64,000 nucleotides of DNA, from positions 248,001-312,000 of the forward strand of contig NZ_JAAAMG010000003.1 in assembly GCF_010500815.1 (NCBI RefSeq). The letters are read 5' to 3'. A model generated the notes under the pieces. That model searched no databases. It was not told where the DNA came from and saw nothing but the letters and a program-made list of their open reading frames with translations. Positions 16,490 through 26,772 of this stretch are shown here, in pieces; the stretch's first letter is position 1, and each line of letters begins with the position of its first letter. Position numbers and translations under genes: made by a program. The DNA comes from Jiella pacifica. GTDB taxonomy: Bacteria > Pseudomonadota > Alphaproteobacteria > Rhizobiales > Rhizobiaceae.

Positions 16490-16936
16490 ATGACTTCACA
16501 AGCCCTGATACGCCCGGCCTGGACGCCGGTGACGATTGCCGTGATGGTCGGCGGGTTCTTCCTCTGGTGGCCCCTCGGTCTGGCGATGCTGGCCTACATC
16601 CTTTGGGGTGAGCGGCTCGAAGGCTTCAAGCGCGATGTCAACACAACGACGGACAAGTTCATGTATTCGATGAAACGTTCGGGCTTCAAGCAGCCCTTCG
16701 CCGCCGAGCGCACCGGCAACGTCGCCTTCGACGACTGGCGCGACACCGAGCTGCGCCGGCTCGACGAGGAGCGCCGCAAGCTGAACGAGGCGGCCGCCGA
16801 GTTCGAAGCCTACGCCCGTGAACTGCGCCGGGCCAAGGACCAGGAAGAGTTCGACCGCTTCATGCGCGACCGCAGGTCCCGCGACACCCGCGACAATGGC
16901 AACGATCGACCGATCGTCGACGGCCATCCGGCCTGA
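16490..16936 (+). CDS. DUF2852 membrane-anchored protein
   Basis: 148 residues. The ATG at 16490 follows GAAAGGAAC. One or two hydrophobic segments at about 10-40 (VTIAVMVGGFFLWWPLGLAM, LAYILWG) anchor the protein. The remainder is cytoplasmic and charged: a conserved GNVAFDDWRDTELRRLDEER box, then a coiled coil (AAAEFEAYARELRRAKDQEE) and an arginine-rich tail. This layout is that of DUF2852, a family nearly confined to Hyphomicrobiales and relatives. Function is unknown. It stands as a single gene with a 230-bp upstream region. Confidence 0.85.
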   Translation: MTSQALIRPAWTPVTIAVMVGGFFLWWPLGLAMLAYILWGERLEGFKRDVNTTTDKFMYSMKRSGFKQPFAAERTGNVAFDDWRDTELRRLDEERRKLNEAAAEFEAYARELRRAKDQEEFDRFMRDRRSRDTRDNGNDRPIVDGHPA

Positions 16937-17034
16937 ACTGCCGGCATGGCGATGCCATGCGGTCTTGCCAGCATTCACAGACGACGTGGTGATTGCCGGC
17001 CGTCATCGTCGATAGCGATTGTTGATTGAGCTGC

Positions 17035-17062
17035 GCGGCGGCATCCTTCGGGGTGCCGCCGC
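17035..17062 (+). terminator. very strong UUCG hairpin between DUF2852 and YgjP-type gene
   Basis: A 12-bp stem (17035-17046 with 17051-17062, one G-T wobble) closed by a TTCG tetraloop. There is no T-tract after it (CTTGCGTT follows), so it may be a weak terminator, an mRNA stabiliser or a transcription barrier. Confidence 0.45.
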
Positions 17063-17173
17063 CTTGCGTTGTGAGCTAGACTGGTTCCGTCGGCGACTGG
17101 AGCGGGCACGAGCCGCGCAAGCGGTTTCCCACTCCATTTCCGACGTGAGACCCAAGCCGGATCGCCGTCCTCG

Positions 17174-17944
17174 ATGCCTCAGCTCCTGCGCCGCAAACCA
17201 GAGCCGCCGCTGCCCGACACGATCAACGTGGCGGGCGGCCCGCTGCCGCTGACCGTCCGGCAGAACCCGCGGGCCAAGCGCATGATCATGCGCATCGCCC
17301 CCGGCGGGGGCGGCCTTGTCGTCACCGTGCCGCGGGGCATGGCGGCCCGCAAGATCCGCGAGTTCCTGGACCGCCATCGCGGCTGGGTCGAGGAGCGGGT
17401 GTCGCGGGCACCGGATCGCGTCGTGATCGCACCCGGCGCCATCGTCCCCCTTCGCGGGGAGGCGACCCTGCTCGTCCATCGCGGCGGCAGGCTTGTCACC
17501 CGGCTGGAGGCCCTGGTGTCCGAAGCAGGCCAACGCGCCCCGACCGACCCGCATCAGCAGCTTCTCGTCGGCGGCACGCCGGAGCATTTCTCCCGCCGCG
17601 TTCTGGATTATCTCCGCCGCGAGGCGAGGCGCGATCTCGAAGCGGCCGTGAAGACTCACGCGGCGGTGGTCGGCCTGGAGCCCCGCGGCATCACCATCAA
17701 GGACACGACCAGCCGCTGGGGCTCCTGCACCCACGACCGGCGCCTCGCCTTTTCCTGGCGCATCGTCATGGCCCCGCCCTCCGTCCTCGACTACCTCGCC
17801 GCCCACGAGGTGGCGCATTTTCGCGAGATGAACCACGGGTCGAAGTTCTGGGCGCTCTGCCGCGAGCTTTGCCCGGAGATGGAGGCGGGCAAGGCCTGGC
17901 TGAAGCGGCACGGGTCGGGGCTGCATGCGGTCGGGGTGGGGTAG
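17174..17944 (+). CDS. YgjP/SprT-like zinc metallopeptidase-fold protein
   Basis: 256 residues. The C-terminal half is the DUF45/WLM-like metallohydrolase domain: TTSRWGSCTHDRRLAFSWRI, then the zinc site HEVAH (His211, Glu212, His215) and the third ligand in MNHGSKFW (His221). The N-terminal half contains RQNPRAKRMIMRI and VVTVPRG, as in the M48-related YgjP family. No protease substrate is known for the family. The gene ends 50 bp before trpF and points the same way, so it may share the trp transcript. This neighbour pair recurs in rhizobial genomes as far as I recall. Confidence 0.88.
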   Translation: MPQLLRRKPEPPLPDTINVAGGPLPLTVRQNPRAKRMIMRIAPGGGGLVVTVPRGMAARKIREFLDRHRGWVEERVSRAPDRVVIAPGAIVPLRGEATLLVHRGGRLVTRLEALVSEAGQRAPTDPHQQLLVGGTPEHFSRRVLDYLRREARRDLEAAVKTHAAVVGLEPRGITIKDTTSRWGSCTHDRRLAFSWRIVMAPPSVLDYLAAHEVAHFREMNHGSKFWALCRELCPEMEAGKAWLKRHGSGLHAVGVG

Positions 17945-17994
17945 AAGGCGCAATATCCTCGACATCGCGACGCTTTGATGCCACTTGCCGTCTC

Positions 17995-18656
17995 ATGAAA
18001 CCCGACGTCAAAATCTGCGGCCTGTCTACGCCCGAGACCCTCGAGGCCGCGCTTTCGCGGGGCGCCAGCCATGTCGGCTTCGTGCATTTCGCCAAGAGCC
18101 CGCGGCATCTTGACGTCGAACCGATGGCCGAGATGGTGCGCCTCGTTGCGGGACGCGCCGAAACCGTCATTGTCACCGTCGATCCCGACGACACGCTGAT
18201 TGCGCGCTTTGCCGAGGAGGTGAGGCCCGACTGGCTGCAACTCCACGGCAAGGAAACGCCGGAGCGCGTCGGCGAGATCAAGGCGCGGACAGGACTGAAA
18301 GTGATGAAGGCGCTGCCGGTCGCAGAAGCCGCCGATCTCGATGCCGTCGCCGCCTATCGCGGCGTCGCCGACCGCATTCTGCTCGACTCCAAGCGTCCCA
18401 AGGGCTCGAACCTGCCGGGCGGCAACGGCGTTTCGTTCGATTGGACGCTGCTCGGCGCACTTGACCGGGATCTCGCCTACATGCTTTCCGGAGGGATCGA
18501 CGCCGGGAACGTTGCCGAGGCGCTGCGCGTTGCACGGCCCTCCGGCATCGACGTATCCTCCGGGGTCGAAAGCGCGCCGGGGATCAAGGACGTCGGCCGC
18601 ATCAACACCTTCTTCGACGAGCTGGACCGGATCGCCAGCCAGAAAGGCTCAAAGCC

Positions 18657-18660
<4 letters not shown>
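17995..18660 (+). CDS. trpF: phosphoribosylanthranilate isomerase
   Basis: 221 residues. It catalyses the Amadori rearrangement of phosphoribosylanthranilate to CdRP in tryptophan synthesis. The family start is clear: [17 protein letters not shown] with the catalytic cysteine at position 8, then [22 protein letters not shown] and [12 protein letters not shown]. These are followed by [10 protein letters not shown] and the phosphate-binding GSNLPGGNG and [15 protein letters not shown], ending [13 protein letters not shown]. The ATG at 17995 has little Shine-Dalgarno complementarity. Its TGA overlaps the GTG of trpB (GTGA), so the two are translationally coupled. Confidence 0.97.
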
Positions 18661-19874
<1,214 letters not shown>

Positions 19875-19941
19875 CGATATCCAGACGCGGGGACGGGGCC
19901 GCCATTCTGGCCCGCGACCCGCACCTGGAAGGAGGTGTTCG

Positions 19942-20220
19942 ATGGCATCGGCCGATTTCTCCGTTCCGCTCGAGCCGGCCGTGAGGGCGGACCTCGAAGC
20001 GGAAGCTCGCCTGTCCAACCAGACGGCGGCCGAAATCGCCGAGGCGGCCATCGCGCAATATCTTTCTCGGCGAAAGCTCAAGCGCGAAGCCATCCGGCAG
20101 GCCTTGAAGGAGGCTGAGGATGGCGTTTTCGTTTCGGAGAAGGCCGTCTCGCAATGGGTGCAAAGCTGGGGAACAGCGGACGAACTTCCGCCCCCGGAGC
20201 CTGATATCTTCCCGCGCTGA
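19942..20220 (+). CDS. ribbon-helix-helix antitoxin (RelB/ParD-like)
   Basis: 92 residues. The ATG at 19942 follows an almost perfect ribosome-binding site, GGAAGGAGGTG. The N-terminal 45 residues (DFSVPLEPAVRADLEAEARL, SNQTAAEIAEAAIAQYL) form a ribbon-helix-helix DNA-binding unit that would dimerise and repress its own promoter. The C-terminal tail (VSEKAVSQWVQSWGTADELP) is the flexible part that normally wraps the toxin. Its stop overlaps the toxin start (TGATG). It lies 67 bp after trpB, and the pair plus cutA interrupts the trpB-trpA junction. Confidence 0.85.
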   Translation: MASADFSVPLEPAVRADLEAEARLSNQTAAEIAEAAIAQYLSRRKLKREAIRQALKEAEDGVFVSEKAVSQWVQSWGTADELPPPEPDIFPR

Positions 20221-20505
20221 TGGACGTCGTCTTCCTGCCGCGCGCAGTGACCGATCTCGGCTGGTTTCGGCGCTACTATGAGCAGGTTTTTTCCGGACGG
20301 TGCCCTGAAGGCCCGCGTTCAGTTCGAAAAGACGCTTCAAACGCTGCGGGACCATCCGCTCGCTGGCCGGCAGGGCGAAGAAAGCACCCGTGAGATTCTT
20401 GTCGGACGAACGCCGTTCATGTTCGTGTACGTCGTGCGCAACGACAGGGTCGAGATCATCCGCGTGTGGGACCAGCGCGCCGGCCGGTCCGAGGACTGGC
20501 CGTAG
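20220..20505 (+). pseudogene. ParE/RelE-superfamily toxin, frameshifted
   Basis: The ATG at 20220 overlaps the antitoxin stop and opens MDVVFLPRAVTDLGWFRRYY, then EQVF, a normal ParE start. The frame then fails at a run of six T (20287-20292) and ends early. The rest of the toxin continues in the +1 frame: PDGALKARVQFEKTLQTLRD, then HPLAGRQGEESTREILVGRT, PFMFVYVV and DRVEIIRVWDQRAGRSEDWP. This includes the conserved E-I-x-x-x-R-x-x-F-V-Y-x-V and I-x-R-V-x-x-x-R ParE blocks. Removing one T would restore a complete 94-residue toxin. So the gene is dead, or expressed by slippage on the homopolymer, or the base count is a sequencing error. Confidence 0.8.
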
Positions 20506-20538
20506 AATAAAGCAGGAAACCCGTTCCGGGAGTGCACT

Positions 20539-20865
20539 TTGACCGACATCGTCGAAATCCACGTCACCTGTCCCTCGCTGCTCGACGCGAGGGAGATCGC
20601 CAGCAAGCTGCTCGACGAGAGGCTGGCGGCCTGCTGCAACATCCCGGTCAAGGAGGTCGACAGCCGCTTCTGGTGGGAGGGCAAGCGCGAGCGCCAGGAC
20701 GAGTGGCGGCTGATCGTCAAGACGCGGGCCGGGTTGTTCGACGCCTGCGCGAGCGCGATCCGCGCGGCGCATCCCTACGAGACGCCGGCGATCTTCGGTT
20801 TCAAGGTCGATTTCGCCGACGAGGCGACGGCGGCCTGGGTGGCGGAATCCTGTCGGGCGGATTGA
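20539..20865 (+). CDS. cutA: CutA1 divalent-cation tolerance protein
   Basis: 108 residues, the standard CutA1 length. Signatures are IHVTCPSLLDAREIASKLLD, ERLAACCNIPVKEVDSRFWW with the paired cysteines, and EGKRERQDEWRLIVKTRA. RAAHPYETPAIFGFKVDF follows, where HPYE-P is the family hallmark. The protein is a very stable trimer linked to copper tolerance; its biochemical role is unsettled. The start appears to be TTG at 20539, since no in-frame ATG precedes the conserved region. It lies 33 bp after the broken toxin and 216 bp before trpA, inside the tryptophan operon. Confidence 0.93.
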   Translation: MTDIVEIHVTCPSLLDAREIASKLLDERLAACCNIPVKEVDSRFWWEGKRERQDEWRLIVKTRAGLFDACASAIRAAHPYETPAIFGFKVDFADEATAAWVAESCRAD

Positions 20866-21081
20866 GTGGCGGGAAGGCTCGGCGCCCAGCGAGCGATCGC
20901 AATGCACCCCGGCCGGCGCCAATCGTCGGTCGCTCCGCCGCGGCGGCGGCGACGGCTTGGCCGCCCCGCTTGGCAGGGCCTTGCCGGATGGCGTAAGAAC
21001 GCCCCTCACATCGAGGACGATTTTCAAAATGTCGGGTGCCCGGCGATCGCCGCTGCCGGACGCCCCTGTCGAAAGATTTCC

Positions 21082-21909
21082 ATGACGACCCGCATCGAAG
21101 CCCGTTTCGCCCGATTGAAAGAGGAAGCCCGGCCCGCCCTCGTCACCTTCGTCATGGCGGGGGACCCGGACCACGAGACGGCGTTGAAGATCGTCCAGGC
21201 GCTTCCCGGTGCCGGCGCCGATCTGATCGAGCTCGGCATGCCGTTCTCCGATCCGATGGCCGACGGGCCGGCGATCCAGAAGGCCGGCCTGCGGGCGCTC
21301 AAGGCCGGCGAGAGCCTGAAGAAGACGCTGTCGCTGGTGAGGGCTTTCCGCGAAGGCGACGGCGAAACCCCGATCATCCTGATGGGCTATTTCAACCCGA
21401 TCTACATCTACGGCGTCGACGCCTTCGTCGCCGATGCGCTTGCGGCCGGCGTCGACGGGCTGATCGTCGTCGATCTGCCGCCGGAGATGGACGACGAGCT
21501 CTGTCTGCCGGCGCTCGACGCCGGGCTGAACTTCATCCGCCTGGCGACGCCGACCACCGACGACAAGCGCCTGCCGGCCGTTCTGAAGAACACCTCCGGA
21601 TTCGTCTATTACGTCTCGATCACCGGCATCACCGGGGCGGCTGCGCCCGATGCGGGCAAGGTCGCTTCCGCCGTCAAGCGGATCAAGCGCCACACCGACC
21701 TGCCGGTCTGCGTCGGCTTCGGCGTCCGCAGCGCCGAGCAGGCCGCCGAGATCGGCCGCGGCGCCGACGGCGTCGTCGTCGGCTCCGCACTGGTCTCGGC
21801 GATCGAGGCCTCGCTGCAGCCGGGCGGCACGCCGGCGGTGGAGGCCGTGACCGACATCGTCGCAAGGCTCGCGGAAGGCGTCAGGACCTCCCGCCTTGCC
21901 AAGGCCTGA
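21082..21909 (+). CDS. trpA: tryptophan synthase alpha chain
   Basis: 275 residues, a TIM barrel that cleaves indole-3-glycerol phosphate and channels indole to TrpB. The catalytic pair is Glu50 ([13 protein letters not shown]) and Asp61 (MADGPAIQ). Other family blocks are [47 protein letters not shown] and [20 protein letters not shown]. The ATG at 21082 follows GAAAGATTTCC. It is separated from trpB by the antitoxin/toxin/cutA insert. It has 216 bp of upstream DNA and may therefore need its own promoter. accD follows after 65 bp. Confidence 0.98.
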   Translation: MTTRIEARFARLKEEARPALVTFVMAGDPDHETALKIVQALPGAGADLIELGMPFSDPMADGPAIQKAGLRALKAGESLKKTLSLVRAFREGDGETPIILMGYFNPIYIYGVDAFVADALAAGVDGLIVVDLPPEMDDELCLPALDAGLNFIRLATPTTDDKRLPAVLKNTSGFVYYVSITGITGAAAPDAGKVASAVKRIKRHTDLPVCVGFGVRSAEQAAEIGRGADGVVVGSALVSAIEASLQPGGTPAVEAVTDIVARLAEGVRTSRLAKA

Positions 21910-21974
21910 TCGCGCGGCCATCTGAAGGGCTGCTGCCCCGCCATTTTTGAAGACCTGAAAACGGATCATCGCCC

Positions 21975-22940
<966 letters not shown>

Positions 22941-22984
22941 GCTATCCTTTTGCATCCGGGAAAGGTCTGGCGTAACACGCCGCG

Positions 22985-24319
22985 ATGACCACGACTTCAC
23001 TTGCCGCGGCGGAAATCGAGACGCTTCTCGGTCGCCATCCCAAGGGTTTCGACCTCACGCTGGAGCGGATCGCCCGGCTTCTGACGGTGCTTGGCGATCC
23101 GCATCTGCGGCTGCCGCCGACCATCCATGTGGCGGGCACGAACGGCAAGGGCTCCGTCACGGCCTTCGCGCGGGCAATCCTCGAAGCGGACGGCCGGGGC
23201 GTCCACACCCACACATCGCCGCATCTCGTCAACTGGCACGAGCGTTATCGGCTGGCCGCGCCCGAGGGCGGTTCTCGCCTCGTCGACGACCAGGTGCTGG
23301 CCGAGGCGGTGAAGGTCGCGGCGAAGGCCAATGCCGGCAAGCCCATCACCGTCTTCGAGATCCTGACGGCCGTGACCTTCCTGTTGTTTTCCGAGCATCC
23401 GGCCGATCTCGCGATCGTCGAGGTGGGGCTCGGCGGGCGCTTCGATGCGACCAACGTCATCGCCAGACCTGCCCTCACCGTGATCACCCCGATCTCGCTC
23501 GACCACCAGTCCTTCCTCGGCGACCGGGTCGAGCTCATTGCCGCCGAAAAAGGCGGGATCATCAAGCCTGGCGTCCCCGTGGTCATAGGGCAGCAGGCCG
23601 AAGAGGTGGCGCTCGAGGTCCTGACCAGCATCGCCGATCGCAAGGGCGCGCCGGTCTCCGTCTACGGCCAGGATTTCTTCGCCTACGAAGAGCATGGCCG
23701 GATGGTCTATCAGGACGAGCACGGCCTTCTCGACCTGCCGCTGCCGCGTCTGCCGGGTCGCCACCAGATCGGCAATGCCGCGACCGCCATCGCCGCCCTG
23801 CGCAAGGGGCCGTTTCCGCCTTCGGACGCTGCGGTGGAAGAGGGGCTGTCGAGCGTCGAATGGTTCGGCCGGATGCAGCGCATCACCGAAGGGCCGCTCC
23901 TTCAGATCGCCGCTGCGGGCGCCGAGATCTGGATCGACGGCGGCCACAATCCCGGCGCCGGCGTCGCCATCGCCGAAACCCTCGCCGACATGGAGGAGCG
24001 GGTGCAGCGGCCGCTGTTCCTGATCACCGGGATGATCAACACCAAGGAGCCGGTGGGCTTCTTCTCGGCCTTCTCGGGCATGGCGCGGCGGGTCTTCACC
24101 GTGCCGATCACCATGAGCGAGGCGGGCATCGATCCCGACGAACTCGCCGACGCGGCGATCGAGGCGGGCCTCGACGCCGAGCCCGCCAATTCGGTCGAGG
24201 AGGCGATCCGCCTCGTCTCGGCCAATTGGCAGGCGACGCCCGCGCCGCGCTTCCTGATCTGCGGCTCGCTCTATCTCGTCGGCGAGGTGCTCGGCAAAAA
24301 CGGCATGGCGCCGCGATAG
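22985..24319 (+). CDS. folC: bifunctional folylpolyglutamate/dihydrofolate synthase
   Basis: 444 residues. It adds glutamate to dihydropteroate and to folates, using ATP. The Mur-ligase P-loop is HVAGTNGKGSVTAFA near residue 48. It is followed by HTHTSPHLVNWHERYRL, ITVFEILTAVTFLLF, VGLGGRFDATN (Mg site) and ITPISLDHQSFLGD. Next come the carbamylated-lysine region AAEKGGIIKPGVPVV and the C-terminal WIDGGHNPGAG box. All motifs and length are normal. It starts 44 bp after accD and ends the plus-strand block, meeting the DUF2937 gene tail-to-tail. Confidence 0.97.
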   Translation: MTTTSLAAAEIETLLGRHPKGFDLTLERIARLLTVLGDPHLRLPPTIHVAGTNGKGSVTAFARAILEADGRGVHTHTSPHLVNWHERYRLAAPEGGSRLVDDQVLAEAVKVAAKANAGKPITVFEILTAVTFLLFSEHPADLAIVEVGLGGRFDATNVIARPALTVITPISLDHQSFLGDRVELIAAEKGGIIKPGVPVVIGQQAEEVALEVLTSIADRKGAPVSVYGQDFFAYEEHGRMVYQDEHGLLDLPLPRLPGRHQIGNAATAIAALRKGPFPPSDAAVEEGLSSVEWFGRMQRITEGPLLQIAAAGAEIWIDGGHNPGAGVAIAETLADMEERVQRPLFLITGMINTKEPVGFFSAFSGMARRVFTVPITMSEAGIDPDELADAAIEAGLDAEPANSVEEAIRLVSANWQATPAPRFLICGSLYLVGEVLGKNGMAPR

Positions 24320-24356
24320 AACCGGCTTTCGAAACTCGGCCGCGGCAAGACGACCC

Positions 24357-24893
24357 TCACGCGATGATGTCGGCCTTCGAATCGGCCGCCGAAGCGCGCT
24401 TCTCCCGACGGCGCCTCGCCATCGCCGCGGCGCCATGGGCGCCGCCGCCGCACCCCCAGCCGAGGACGAAGCCGGCGAGAGCGAGGATGATGCCGTCGCC
24501 GGTCGCGGGAATGGCCGGGCGATAGTCCTCGGCCGCCCGCCCGGCGATCGACCAGTCCGGATCGACGACGATCTCGAACGGCCGGAACAGCGGGGTGGTG
24601 CCGATGAGATCGCGGTAGCGTCGCTCCAGGGCGGCGTAGCGTTCGCGGTTCGCCTCGGCATCCGTGCCCTGTCGCGCGGCGATGTCGTCGGCGTTTCGCT
24701 TCAGCCGCTCGATTGCCGCCTCCGGGGCGAGATCGGCGGCCCGCGCACTCTCCTCGAACCGTTCGACGACGACCTTCATCTCGTCCGCCGCGCCGCCGAG
24801 TCGCTGCAGATATTGCTGGCTGAACTCAGCCGACTGGCTGAACAGGAGGCCGCCGAAGAGCGCGGCAAAGACGCGGGCGAGGAAGGCGGACAG
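24357..24893 (-). CDS. DUF2937 family membrane protein with apparent CTG start
   Basis: 178 residues if begun at CTG 24893. The conserved DUF2937 N-terminus, a membrane helix then SQSAEFSQQYLQRLGGAADE, lies upstream of the only ATG (24779). In that open stretch (back to a stop near 24967) there is no ATG, GTG or TTG. CTG 24893 sits 7 bases after a perfect GGAGGA (24906-24901), so it is the best start: (M)SAFLARVFAALFGGLLFSQ. A charged helical middle and a second hydrophobic segment near the C-terminus (GDGIILALAGFVLGWGCGGG) follow. Function unknown. The alternative is a 5'-truncated or mutated gene. It stands convergent to folC in the patch between folC and trxA. Confidence 0.7.
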   Translation of the reverse strand: MSAFLARVFAALFGGLLFSQSAEFSQQYLQRLGGAADEMKVVVERFEESARAADLAPEAAIERLKRNADDIAARQGTDAEANRERYAALERRYRDLIGTTPLFRPFEIVVDPDWSIAGRAAEDYRPAIPATGDGIILALAGFVLGWGCGGGAHGAAAMARRRREKRASAADSKADIIA

Positions 24894-25188
24894 ATTTTCG
24901 TCCTCCAGAAGGGCGAGGGGTAATCCAAATCTCGTACAATCTAGGGCGGCTAAACGGGCACAACATCACTGTCCGCCGGCAAAGCGATGGAGGTCGCCGC
25001 GCAATCCTGTGCTGAAGAAATGCCCCTGCATTGACGGCACATGTGACCGAGGTCAGGGACGACAGGACGGAGGCATCGACGTTACCGTACTCCACTTTCT
25101 TCCTGGCAGGCGAAAGTGCTTGTCTGCAACGCCCTCGTCGGTGTCCCGCCGCTCGCCTCGACGCCGAAGACGACGCTCCCTCTCTTTG

Positions 25189-25524
25189 CTAGAACTCAAA
25201 CTTCGGCATCGATCTATCGGCTTCCGCCTCCTGCTCGAGACAAGTCTCCAGGATCTGATACGTGCCCCCGACAGCGCGAGCGACATCATCGCAATAGGCC
25301 TGCATGCGCTCTGGGATGCCAGACCATCGCGCCTTCAGCCAGTCATAGGACTCCTGTTCCTGCCCGATGCACGTATTCAGGATCTGTGAGGAACCACCGA
25401 CGACATCCGCGACCTGCATACAGTAGCCTGGAGGATCGTAACGCGGGAGGGGGGCCGCCGCAGCCAGCCGACCCTCCACGGTGACTATCCCCAGGGCCAG
25501 AAGCGGTATCATTGCAACTCGCAT
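25189..25524 (-). CDS. secreted twin-cysteine-repeat protein
   Basis: 111 residues. The ATG at 25524 starts a Sec signal peptide (MRVAMIPLLALGIVTVEGRL, AAAAP). The mature protein consists of two copies of one unit: YCMQVADVVGGSSQILNTCI (34-53) and YCDDVARAVGGTYQILETCL (77-96), each followed by QE. The cysteine spacing is identical in both (35/52 and 78/95), so two disulfide-bonded helical hairpins are likely. It diverges from the lipoprotein gene over 96 bp. No function is known to me. Confidence 0.65.
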   Translation of the reverse strand: MRVAMIPLLALGIVTVEGRLAAAAPLPRYDPPGYCMQVADVVGGSSQILNTCIGQEQESYDWLKARWSGIPERMQAYCDDVARAVGGTYQILETCLEQEAEADRSMPKFEF

Positions 25525-25620
25525 CGACCAAAACGCCACGTCGCCGGTCACTCGGGCTTTCAATGTCGCGCCACTCGAATTATGGCTCGATTCAGGCATC
25601 AATTCGTCCATCTCGTGATC

Positions 25621-26313
25621 ATGCGTATCAACAAACTCTGCTTGCTCCTCAGCGTCGCGTCACTTGCATCCTGCGCTTCTCCGATATCACTTCCTGTCTC
25701 CGTGCGAACCACTCAGGGGGAGCTTTTTACGGGCTCCACTTACGGTCCGCCATTCAACGGTGAGGTTCGGCTTCAGTCTGAGCGAGGAACGACATGCGCC
25801 GGTCGCTACACCACTGATCAGTATCGTACCATTCGTGCCCCAGCCGTTAGATGCTCCGACGGGCGCAGCGCGAGCTTCACGGCGAAGTTGCAGGCTGACT
25901 TGACCTCCGCACGAGGAACGGCAAACTTCTCAAACGGAACGCAAGGGGATGTGGGGGTTGGCCGCGAAGCCGCAGCGGTAGAAAGCAGCGTCGACCGTGC
26001 ATCTTCCGCGGCTAAGCAATCTCGTTCTACTGTCGGGAGTCAGAAAAGAGCTGAACGCGTTATCGAGCGGAAGTTGAAGGATGCACTCGAGTTCCCGACC
26101 AGTGTCGAGTTCCTGTCCAATCGAAAAGACGGAAATGCTGGAGCGGTCTGCGGGTACGTTTTCGTGACACATCCGACCGGTGATATCACAATTCGACGGC
26201 TCTTCACGTCGATCGTATTTTATCCAGAAACTGGAGACCCCATTATCGCAGGAGGTCTAGGCATTCAGGAAGAAGGGGTAACCTTCGAGGATTTTAAACG
26301 GTTCTGCCGCTAG
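25621..26313 (+). CDS. lipoprotein of unknown function
   Basis: 230 residues. The ATG at 25621 gives MRINKLCLLLSVASLASCAS with a lipobox ending at Cys18 (L-A-S-C), so it is lipidated. Ser19 favours outer-membrane sorting. The first part is beta-rich with ERGTTCAGRYTTDQY. The last 80 residues (RAERVIERKLKDALEFPTSV to a VCGYVFVTHPTGDITIRRLF block) resemble a small domain found at the end of many phage and host surface proteins, in which a cysteine and glycine precede a pair of strands. Base composition is lower in G+C than trxA or folC. It meets trxA tail-to-tail. Confidence 0.65.
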   Translation: MRINKLCLLLSVASLASCASPISLPVSVRTTQGELFTGSTYGPPFNGEVRLQSERGTTCAGRYTTDQYRTIRAPAVRCSDGRSASFTAKLQADLTSARGTANFSNGTQGDVGVGREAAAVESSVDRASSAAKQSRSTVGSQKRAERVIERKLKDALEFPTSVEFLSNRKDGNAGAVCGYVFVTHPTGDITIRRLFTSIVFYPETGDPIIAGGLGIQEEGVTFEDFKRFCR

Positions 26314-26340
26314 CCCTGCAATTTCTGAATGCACTGTGAC

Positions 26341-26368
26341 AAAAAGGCCCGCGCCTGTCGCGCGAGCC
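26341..26368 (-). terminator. intrinsic terminator of the addB-addA-trxA unit
   Basis: On the minus strand GGCTCGCGC (26368-26360) pairs with GCGCGGGCC (26354-26346) over a 5-base loop and is followed by TTTTT (26345-26341). Confidence 0.85.
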
Positions 26369-26400
26369 CTCTTCGGCACTCACCGAAATGTTTCAGGCGC

Positions 26401-26718
26401 TTAAGCCGCGCCCTTGATCCAGTCGACCAGCTTGGACTTCGACTGGGCGCCGACCTGCACCGCCGCCGGCTCGCCGTTCTTGAACAGAAGCAGCGTCGGG
26501 ATCGAGCGCACGCCGTACTTGGCGGCGAGGTCGGGGTTCTCGTCGATGTTGACCTTGGCCACCTCGATGTCGGCCATCTCCTCGGAGATTTCCTCGAGGC
26601 TCGGCCCGATCATCTTACAAGGCCCGCACCACTCGGCCCAGAAGTCGACGACCACCGGCTTGCCGCTTTCGAGGACGTCGGTCGTGAAACTCTGGGTATC
26701 GACTTTCTTCGTCGCCAT
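26401..26718 (-). CDS. trxA: thioredoxin
   Basis: 105 residues, a classical cytoplasmic thioredoxin. The redox site is AEWCGPCKM (Cys31, Cys34), preceded by PVVVDFW and followed by the cis-proline loop [14 protein letters not shown]. It reduces disulfides in ribonucleotide reductase, PAPS reductase and peroxiredoxins. It lies 54 bp downstream of addA on the same strand. The addB-addA-trxA order is the rhizobial one, and the unit ends at the terminator at 26341-26368. Confidence 0.98.
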   Translation of the reverse strand: MATKKVDTQSFTTDVLESGKPVVVDFWAEWCGPCKMIGPSLEEISEEMADIEVAKVNIDENPDLAAKYGVRSIPTLLLFKNGEPAAVQVGAQSKSKLVDWIKGAA

Positions 26719-26772
26719 GTTCGGCTCCTGTCAAATGTTTCATTGCCTAGGTAGCCCTCGCGGGAGGGCAAT

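Noticed and set aside
14616-16499. Long open frame opposite the DASS transporter
   Set aside because: Antisense shadow; the plus strand carries both S-N-T motifs of a known family.
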